Shown here piece after piece: positions 58,380 through 64,000 of a stretch of 64,000 bases of DNA. The translations under genes were made by a program, and so were the position numbers. Source of the DNA: Mucilaginibacter sp. (GTDB lineage: Bacteria > Bacteroidota > Bacteroidia > Sphingobacteriales > Sphingobacteriaceae). Every line of letters starts with the position of its first letter. Positions within the stretch are counted from its first letter, which is position 1. Below the pieces are notes generated by a model. It searched no databases and was not told the origin of the DNA. It was given only the letters and a program-made list of their open reading frames with translations. The stretch is from positions 1 through 64,000 of the forward strand of contig NZ_JAQBOD010000058.1 of the NCBI RefSeq assembly GCF_028288205.1. Direction: 5' to 3'.

Positions 58380-59474
58380 ATGACGCCTAAAAAAATCATC
58401 GCTCCTTTTTATGAACGTTTATCGCTGGTACTTATAGGTATTTTGGCGCTTGGCTTTTTAATAATACAAGGAAAGGAAGTGCTTGATCCGTTAATATTTG
58501 GATTTCTTTTCTCTATACTTTTACTGCCTGTTTCTGGTTTTTTAGAGCAAACGCTGCACATGCCCAGGAGCGTATCGTCTTTTTTATCAATTATATTGTT
58601 GGTTGCTTTTATAGGTGGTGTATTGTATCTGGTAGGGTCGCAGATATCTAAACTAACAGATGATTGGCCGATGCTGCAAAAACAGCTTGCCCAATCAAGA
58701 GACAATATTTCCGACTGGATACAAAGCGCTTTCCACCTCAATTTAGAGAAACAAAAAGCTTATGTAGATAATACAGCCAAGAAGATCATGTCATCAGGTA
58801 CCGAAGTTATAGGTACCACGTTTGGTGCAGTGTCGTCATTAATGCTATTTTACGTATTCATTATGATATTTACCTTTTTTATCCTCTTTTACAGGAAGCT
58901 GCTTTTGGGGTTTATCCTGCAAGCTTTCGGTAAGGATAATGAGCATGTTGTGCATGATATTATAGAGAATATTCAAAGCATTTTAAGACAATACATATTG
59001 GGCCTTTTGTTAGAAATGATAATAGTTGCCTGTGTAGCCTGTACCGCGTTCTGGGTAATCGGCATTAAATACGCCGCCCTGTTGGGTATTATCGTAGGCC
59101 TGTTTAACATCATCCCCTACCTGGGTATTTTTACTGCCTTATTTTTAAGTGTGCTTATTACCTTTGCTACAGGGCCGGTTGGTAATGCGGTTGAGGTGGG
59201 CATTAGTGTAATTATTATCCACGCTTTGGATGCAAATGTATTACTTCCTGCAGTTGTAGGATCGAAAGTAAGGCTTAACGCGTTAATTACCTTTTTAGGC
59301 ATTGTTTTGGGCGAAATGATTTGGGGACTATCCGGCATGTTCCTTTCCATACCGATAATGGCTATTTTTAAAATAATTTTCGATCGTATTGAAAGTACAA
59401 AACCATGGGGTTACCTGCTGGGCGGCGATTACGAATTCAAAAAATCCGCAGAGAAAAAAATGAAAACGGAATAG
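58380..59474 (+). CDS. AI-2E/PerM-family transporter
   Basis: A 364-residue membrane protein with about eight hydrophobic helices and the central soluble loop of the AI-2E family (KLTDDWPMLQKQLAQSRDNISDWIQ). Conserved segments GIIVGLFNIIPYLGIF and LGEMIWGLSGMFLSIPIMAIFK are typical of the YdiK/PerM/TqsA group; members transport autoinducer-2 or act as sodium/proton antiporters. Which applies here cannot be told. The phosphodiesterase gene starts 9 nt after its stop. Confidence 0.88.
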   Translation: MTPKKIIAPFYERLSLVLIGILALGFLIIQGKEVLDPLIFGFLFSILLLPVSGFLEQTLHMPRSVSSFLSIILLVAFIGGVLYLVGSQISKLTDDWPMLQKQLAQSRDNISDWIQSAFHLNLEKQKAYVDNTAKKIMSSGTEVIGTTFGAVSSLMLFYVFIMIFTFFILFYRKLLLGFILQAFGKDNEHVVHDIIENIQSILRQYILGLLLEMIIVACVACTAFWVIGIKYAALLGIIVGLFNIIPYLGIFTALFLSVLITFATGPVGNAVEVGISVIIIHALDANVLLPAVVGSKVRLNALITFLGIVLGEMIWGLSGMFLSIPIMAIFKIIFDRIESTKPWGYLLGGDYEFKKSAEKKMKTE

Positions 59475-59483
59475 CTGCTATTT

Positions 59484-60425
59484 ATGCGTTTTAAATTAAT
59501 AACTGTCCTTCTTCTTCTATTATCAGTCGGCGGCTTTGCACAAGGCGCTTTTAAAATAGTCCCCTTGGGTGTTTTGGGTGGGATAGATGAGAGCAATATG
59601 TCGGCCTATATGGTTGCCCCGGCCGGTAGCAATAATTATATCTGTATGGATGCCGGTACGTTACATTATGGTATTGAACAGGCAATAAAAAACAAGGTAT
59701 TTACTATCCCTGCAGAACAGGTGTTAAAGAAATACATTAAAGGCTACTTTATTTCACACCCGCATTTGGACCATATCTCCGGGCTCATCATTAATTCGCC
59801 CGATGATAGTACTAAAAATATTTACGCTTTCGCGGATTGTATAAACACAATTAAAACTCACTATTTTACCTGGACCAGCTGGGCCAATTTTGCAAATGAA
59901 GGCGAAGCGCCACAGCTAAAAAAATACACTTACCAGGTGTTGAAACCCGGCGAAGAAACAGATGCGGCAAACACCACCCTGAAAGTTACGGCATTTCCGC
60001 TTAGCCATTCTAATTTGACAAGTACCGCGTTCCTTATTAAAAGCAACAATAACTATTTATTGTATTTGGGCGATACGGGGCCGGACGAAGTAGAAAAGGG
60101 TCATAACCTGCAGGCGCTATGGCAGGCTATTGCTCCGCTGATTAAAAATCATCAATTAAAAGGAATGATGATAGAAGTATCCTTTCCGGATGAGCAGCCC
60201 GATAAGACCTTGTTTGGTCACTTTACCCCAAAATGGCTAATGACCGAAATGACCGGGCTAAGCAAACTAACAGGGGCTGATGCATTGAAAAACTTTAACC
60301 TGGTTATTACCCACGTTAAACCTCCGCAGGTAAATATTAATAAATTGAAGGCCCAGCTTAAGGCAGAAAACAAGTTTGGCTTTAATTTGGTTTTTCCGGT
60401 GCAGGGGAAAGAGTTGGATTTTTAA
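59484..60425 (+). CDS. Secreted class II 3',5'-cyclic-nucleotide phosphodiesterase
   Basis: A 313-residue protein with a signal peptide (ends GGFAQ, ~residue 20) and the class II PDE metal motif HPHLDH (His92-His97) after a beta strand, followed by SHSNLTSTAFLIKS and GDTGPDE. Class II PDEs (yeast PDE1, Vibrio CpdP) are metallo-beta-lactamase-fold enzymes that hydrolyse cAMP/cGMP. CpdP is periplasmic, which matches export here. It follows the AI-2E gene by 9 nt. It could degrade extracellular or periplasmic cyclic nucleotides for scavenging. Confidence 0.82.
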   Translation: MRFKLITVLLLLLSVGGFAQGAFKIVPLGVLGGIDESNMSAYMVAPAGSNNYICMDAGTLHYGIEQAIKNKVFTIPAEQVLKKYIKGYFISHPHLDHISGLIINSPDDSTKNIYAFADCINTIKTHYFTWTSWANFANEGEAPQLKKYTYQVLKPGEETDAANTTLKVTAFPLSHSNLTSTAFLIKSNNNYLLYLGDTGPDEVEKGHNLQALWQAIAPLIKNHQLKGMMIEVSFPDEQPDKTLFGHFTPKWLMTEMTGLSKLTGADALKNFNLVITHVKPPQVNINKLKAQLKAENKFGFNLVFPVQGKELDF

Positions 60426-60433
60426 GAATAAAA

Positions 60434-60509
60434 GGGTGTCACCCTGAAGCACTCGAAGGGTGAGCGTAAAGGTCCGCCCTCATGCTTCGATTACCTGCCA
60501 ATGACACCT
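60434..60509. repeat. REP-like imperfect palindrome
   Basis: GGTGTCA (60435-60441) returns as TGACACC (60502-60508), with inner TCGAAG-containing matches. It resembles the common TGTCACCCTGA...TCGAAGGGTG intergenic repeat family. It fills most of the 130-bp gap between the PDE and lpxK. Confidence 0.55.
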
Positions 60510-60555
60510 GTACGTTTCCTGCCTTTCCATAGCTTTTCCTATCTTTACCCCATAT

Positions 60556-61617
60556 ATGAAATACCTGCGCCTGCTATTATTTCCTTTTTCGTTGATCTAT
60601 GGCATCATCATCATGATGCGCAATTGGTGTTATGATGCGGGCCTGTTTCAAAGCAGGCAATTTGAGTTGCCCGTTATATCTGTTGGCAACCTTGAGGTTG
60701 GCGGTGCCGGCAAAAGCCCGATGACCGAATATCTCATTCGTTTATTTAAAAACGACTATAAACTGGCAACCCTTAGTCGTGGTTATGGCCGCAAGACAAA
60801 AGGATACCAAACTGCTACTGCCACGGCTAATGCCACTAAAATAGGCGACGAGCCCGCACAATTTAAACATAAGTTCCCGGATATTACCGTTGCCGTTTGC
60901 GAAAAACGGGTGGATGGTATTGAACAGTTAAAAGCCGGCCATGATTTAATTATTCTGGATGATGCTTACCAGCACCGCGCCGTTAAACCCGGATTAAGTA
61001 TTTTATTGTTTGATTATAACAGTCTTAATAACCCGCACCTGGTACTACCAGCGGGTAATTATCGCGAACCGTTTAGCGGGCGCTGGCGCGCGGATATTAT
61101 CATCATCAGTAAATGCCCTGAATTATTAAGTATTGATGAGCAAGCGGCAATTACAGCTAACATGAGCCTGCTGCCCTATCAGCAATTATTTTTTACCGCT
61201 ATTGCTTACCAGCCTTTGCAAGCTATGGATAATAATTTGCCGGCTATTAATATTGATGCGGATACTACCGTTTTTTTATTAACAGGTATAGCAAATGCCA
61301 ATCCGTTAGTTACTTATATTAAAAAACACACATCGCACGTTATACATCATAATTATCCCGACCATCACTGCTTTAGCTTAAAAAATATCACTAAACTTGC
61401 CGATGAATTTACAGCTTGCACCTCACAAAAAAAGGTGATTATTACAACAGAAAAAGATGCACAGCGTTTAGGAGAACAACAATTGCTGCCACTTGTTAAA
61501 AAACTACCCATTATGGTGATACCCATAGGCGTAAAATTTTTAAACCAACAGCAGCAATTTGATCAATTTGTTATTGAATATGTTAGAAAATATAGAGAGC
61601 ACAACCAAATACATTAA
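60556..61617 (+). CDS. lpxK: Tetraacyldisaccharide 4'-kinase (LpxK)
   Basis: A 353-residue enzyme that phosphorylates lipid A disaccharide at the 4' position on the inner face of the inner membrane. It has an N-terminal membrane-associated helix (LLLFPFSLIYGIIIMM), the P-loop GNLEVGGAGKSP (~44-55), the SRGYGRKTKGY motif (~74-84), GDEPAQ, and DDAYQHRAV (~135-143), all family hallmarks. The next ORF (purine nucleoside phosphorylase) starts 38 nt inside its 3' end. Confidence 0.92.
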   Translation: MKYLRLLLFPFSLIYGIIIMMRNWCYDAGLFQSRQFELPVISVGNLEVGGAGKSPMTEYLIRLFKNDYKLATLSRGYGRKTKGYQTATATANATKIGDEPAQFKHKFPDITVAVCEKRVDGIEQLKAGHDLIILDDAYQHRAVKPGLSILLFDYNSLNNPHLVLPAGNYREPFSGRWRADIIIISKCPELLSIDEQAAITANMSLLPYQQLFFTAIAYQPLQAMDNNLPAINIDADTTVFLLTGIANANPLVTYIKKHTSHVIHHNYPDHHCFSLKNITKLADEFTACTSQKKVIITTEKDAQRLGEQQLLPLVKKLPIMVIPIGVKFLNQQQQFDQFVIEYVRKYREHNQIH

Positions 61618-62401
61618 AAGCCGCATTGGCGATTTTGTGCCCGAAGCAGGTATAATTTTAGGAACAGGCTTAGGCGGCCTGGTAAGCGAGATAACAATAG
61701 AAAAACAGCTGATGTATAGTAACATACCTGATTTTCCTATTTCTACTTTAGAGTTTCACTCGGGCAAATTAGTATTTGGTATGCTTGACGGGGTAAAAGT
61801 AGTTGCTATGCATGGGCGACTGCATTATTACGAAGGCTATAACATGCAGCAGATCACTTTCCCCGTTAGGGTAATGAAAATGCTGGGGATAAAAACCTTG
61901 TTCGTATCAAACGCCAGCGGGGCCTTAAACCCTGCCTTTAAAAAAGGCGATCTGATGGTTATCGAGGACCATATAAGCCTGCAGCCGGATAATCCGCTGG
62001 TAGGCAGAAATGAATCAGACCTGGGCCCCCGTTTCCCGGATATGAGCGAACCTTATAAACGAGTTTTGATTGATAAAGCTTTGGCTATTGCTTCAAAAAA
62101 CAATATTCTTTGCCATAAAGGTGTATATGTTGCGGTAACCGGCCCTAATTTAGAGACTAAAGCCGAATACAAATATTTACGCATTATTGGCGGCGATGCC
62201 GTTGGCATGAGTACCGTGCCCGAAGTTATAGTAGCCAACCATATGGGCCTGCCGGTATTTGCTATATCTGTATTAACAGATGAGGGTTTCCCGGAAACGC
62301 TAAAACCGGTTTCTCTTGAAGAAATTATAGCGGTGGCCCGGGAAGCCGAACCAAAAATGACATTAATACTTAAAGAATTGATTGCCGGTTTAAATGCCTG
62401 A
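61580..62401 (+). CDS. Purine nucleoside phosphorylase (class I, trimeric type)
   Basis: A 273-residue enzyme from ATG 61580 (the TTG at 61559 would only add MINLLLN). Motifs: GIILGTGLGGL (phosphate loop), MHGRLHYYEGY, VSNASGALNPAFKKGDLM, and VTGPNLETKAEYKYLRIIGG followed by DAVGMSTVPEVIVANH. This is the inosine/guanosine-specific PNP family. The start lies inside the lpxK coding region (38-nt overlap), and its stop overlaps the porin start by 8 nt, so the three genes are tightly coupled. Confidence 0.9.
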   Translation: MLENIESTTKYIKSRIGDFVPEAGIILGTGLGGLVSEITIEKQLMYSNIPDFPISTLEFHSGKLVFGMLDGVKVVAMHGRLHYYEGYNMQQITFPVRVMKMLGIKTLFVSNASGALNPAFKKGDLMVIEDHISLQPDNPLVGRNESDLGPRFPDMSEPYKRVLIDKALAIASKNNILCHKGVYVAVTGPNLETKAEYKYLRIIGGDAVGMSTVPEVIVANHMGLPVFAISVLTDEGFPETLKPVSLEEIIAVAREAEPKMTLILKELIAGLNA

Positions 62402-64000
62402 TAAATTAAAATATATACTGCTTTTACTGATCTGTATTACAGTGCAGGCAGCTTTTGCACAACAATATAATCCCAACAATCCGAGGCGTCCCAATGGATT
62501 TGTTGGGGATACTGCCGCGTTAAAGGGAACAAACCTGGCGCCGCTTACCGCCGAGCAGCAAATAGATACTTTACGCAAGCGCGAACAACGCAGCCGCGAC
62601 TCGGTAGTTTTTACATCGAAGTTTATTAAAATAACCAATGAAAATTTACTGAAGGATAGCACACAGCTATTTCCAATTGATACAACTTTAACCAATTTTG
62701 AAAATTACAGCCCGCTTTTTCAACCGCGGTCGCCTAAAATAAGTTTGGGCGGTACCATGGGTCTGGCTACAAGAAGCTTATTATTTGAGCCGTCTAAAAC
62801 TATTGGCTTTGATGTGGGTATGCACGCGCTTGATCCCTACCTGTTAACTCCGCAGGATATACAATATTACAATGCCCGTGTGCCTTATACTTTGCTAACC
62901 ATGTTTTCGGCCGGTAGAACAGATCAATACTTTAAAATATTGCATACCCAAAATATAAAGCCTAACTGGAATGTTGGCTTTAACTTAAACTTTATTGGTT
63001 CGCGGGGATTTTATGCCAGTAATAATGTGCTGGGGCAAAATGTTAGCGATTTAAATGCCGCCGTGTTTACCTGGTACGAGTCAAAAAACAAACGCTATAA
63101 CTTATTGGCAAACATAGTGTTTAACAACCTTAAATCGCCCGAAACAGGTTCTATATTAAATGACTCGGTTTTTACCAGTGCAAAAGGTTCGTTTGATAAA
63201 AGTACCGAACCTGTACGATTACCCAATACGTATGAGAATTGGAAAACAGCCGGTTTTTATATTAAACAGTTTTACTACATAGGGCGTATAGATACTACTG
63301 TAAAAAAAGGCGGCGCAAATATATTGCCTACGCAAAGGGTATCCTATACACTTAATTATAATGTTACCAAGTATAATTTTTTGCAGAATGATATTGATAC
63401 CTATCATGTTTTTCCTGATTATTATTACAGCGCTAACCGGTCAAGAGATTCACTTAATTTATCGCATATACAAAATGATTTTGGGTATAGCTTTTATTTA
63501 CGGGGCAAATCACAAAAGTTTGTAAAGAACGAGTTAAAACTCGACCTGGGGCTTACGCACGACCTGTATCATTATACCCAATACGTAACCGATACCACGC
63601 TGGATATAAACAGCAACAAGGTAAGAATGCCTGACAAAAAGCAGGATGCCACTTTCCAGAACATTACCATTAAAGGCAAACTAAGCTACCGCTTCAGCGA
63701 CCGGATAAACCTTGAGTTTAACGTGAACCAAATAGCCGCCGGACGTAATTTTGGCGATTTTATTTATGATGCCAAAGCATTGGTAGCGGGTAATAATAAA
63801 ACGGGTAAAATTATATTGGATGGATATATACAAAGCAGTTCGCCGCCATTGGTGGCTACCAACTGGATATCCAACCATTATATATTTCATAACAGCTTTC
63901 ATAATCAAAAAACCACCAGCTTATCATTCAATTACATTAATAACCCGCTGCAACTTGATCTGAAAGCCGAATACTTTTTAATTACCGACTACCTTTACTA
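62394..64000 (+). CDS. Putative porin (Porin_10-like), partial at window end
   Basis: An open frame from ATG 62394 to the window edge (535 codons seen, no stop). It has a signal peptide (ICITVQAAFAQQ), a ~90-residue polar N-terminal region, then barrel-like strands (KISLGGTMGLATRS, WNVGFNLNFIGSRGFYASNN, GYSFYLRGKSQKF, LSYRFSDRINLEFNVNQ). It matches the large putative porin family of Bacteroidota. The start overlaps the PNP stop by 8 nt; nucleoside or phosphorylated-compound uptake is a guess from the neighbourhood. The 3' end lies outside the window. Confidence 0.8.
   Translation, partial: MPDKLKYILLLLICITVQAAFAQQYNPNNPRRPNGFVGDTAALKGTNLAPLTAEQQIDTLRKREQRSRDSVVFTSKFIKITNENLLKDSTQLFPIDTTLTNFENYSPLFQPRSPKISLGGTMGLATRSLLFEPSKTIGFDVGMHALDPYLLTPQDIQYYNARVPYTLLTMFSAGRTDQYFKILHTQNIKPNWNVGFNLNFIGSRGFYASNNVLGQNVSDLNAAVFTWYESKNKRYNLLANIVFNNLKSPETGSILNDSVFTSAKGSFDKSTEPVRLPNTYENWKTAGFYIKQFYYIGRIDTTVKKGGANILPTQRVSYTLNYNVTKYNFLQNDIDTYHVFPDYYYSANRSRDSLNLSHIQNDFGYSFYLRGKSQKFVKNELKLDLGLTHDLYHYTQYVTDTTLDINSNKVRMPDKKQDATFQNITIKGKLSYRFSDRINLEFNVNQIAAGRNFGDFIYDAKALVAGNNKTGKIILDGYIQSSSPPLVATNWISNHYIFHNSFHNQKTTSLSFNYINNPLQLDLKAEYFLITDYLY

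Noticed and set aside
1-64000. tRNA, rRNA, prophage or intact insertion sequence
   Set aside because: No cloverleaf, rRNA-like stretch, phage structural gene or transposase was found on either strand by reading.

Overview
The window looks like chromosomal DNA of a Bacteroidota bacterium of the Sphingobacteriaceae type (Mucilaginibacter/Pedobacter-like). This is inferred from several SusC/FecA-style outer-membrane receptors, OmpA-like and Porin_10 barrels, an HU-CCDC81/SPOR protein, a PepSY-like protein, near-absence of Shine-Dalgarno sequences, and many TAnnTTTG-type (Bacteroidota sigma-ABfA) -7 boxes just ahead of start codons. I saw no rRNA, tRNA, CRISPR array, prophage or intact transposase.

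Layout. 1-9.2 kb: small unknown genes, a CheB-CheR-PAS-PAS histidine kinase, a GT39-type glycosyltransferase, a cytochrome b membrane protein, an outer-membrane protein, and a HigA antitoxin beside a decayed HigB toxin. 9.2-14.6 kb (mostly minus strand): MFS transporter, PAP2 phosphatase, PepSY-like protein, TonB-dependent receptor, EamA transporter with a duplicated 3' end. 14.7-22.1 kb: a TolC-MFP-RND efflux operon, a YncE-like beta-propeller, and a fatty-acid desaturase very similar to eukaryotic sphingolipid delta-4 desaturase. 22.1-28.7 kb: a palindromic repeat, a beta-propeller-like protein, two tandem secreted paralogs behind a 24-bp perfect hairpin, a metal-motif protein/TonB receptor operon and a FrnE/DsbA oxidoreductase. 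28.9-31.6 kb: an MCE/Mla lipid-transport operon. 31.7-34.7 kb: small proteins, a PIN toxin-antitoxin cassette bounded by 25-bp perfect inverted repeats, and an ECF sigma/anti-sigma-like/ClpP-paralog cluster. 35-44.5 kb: Bcr/CflA transporter, glycine-zipper protein, BamA-like barrel, two single-domain response regulators, RRM protein, a toxin-antitoxin pair with a frameshifted toxin, M16 peptidase. 44.9-53.3 kb: TPR protein, outer-membrane barrel, HU-CCDC81/SPOR protein, ExbB, ExbD, TonB-like, probably one cell-envelope operon group. 53.3-54.8 kb: a repeat island with two copies of an inverted-repeat element. 54.8-64 kb: folC, Gfo/Idh/MocA oxidoreductase, DUF6496-like protein, nucleoside phosphorylase, AI-2E transporter, class II cyclic-nucleotide phosphodiesterase, lpxK, purine nucleoside phosphorylase and a porin running off the end.

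The most unusual features are non-coding or mobile: at least six loci of short tandem repeats with a 7-bp period but unrelated sequences (two arrays lie inside folC), a GTTTCA-rich dispersed repeat in two copies ending in covarying palindromes, the inverted-repeat-bounded PIN cassette, and two separate loci where an antitoxin is intact while its toxin is broken.
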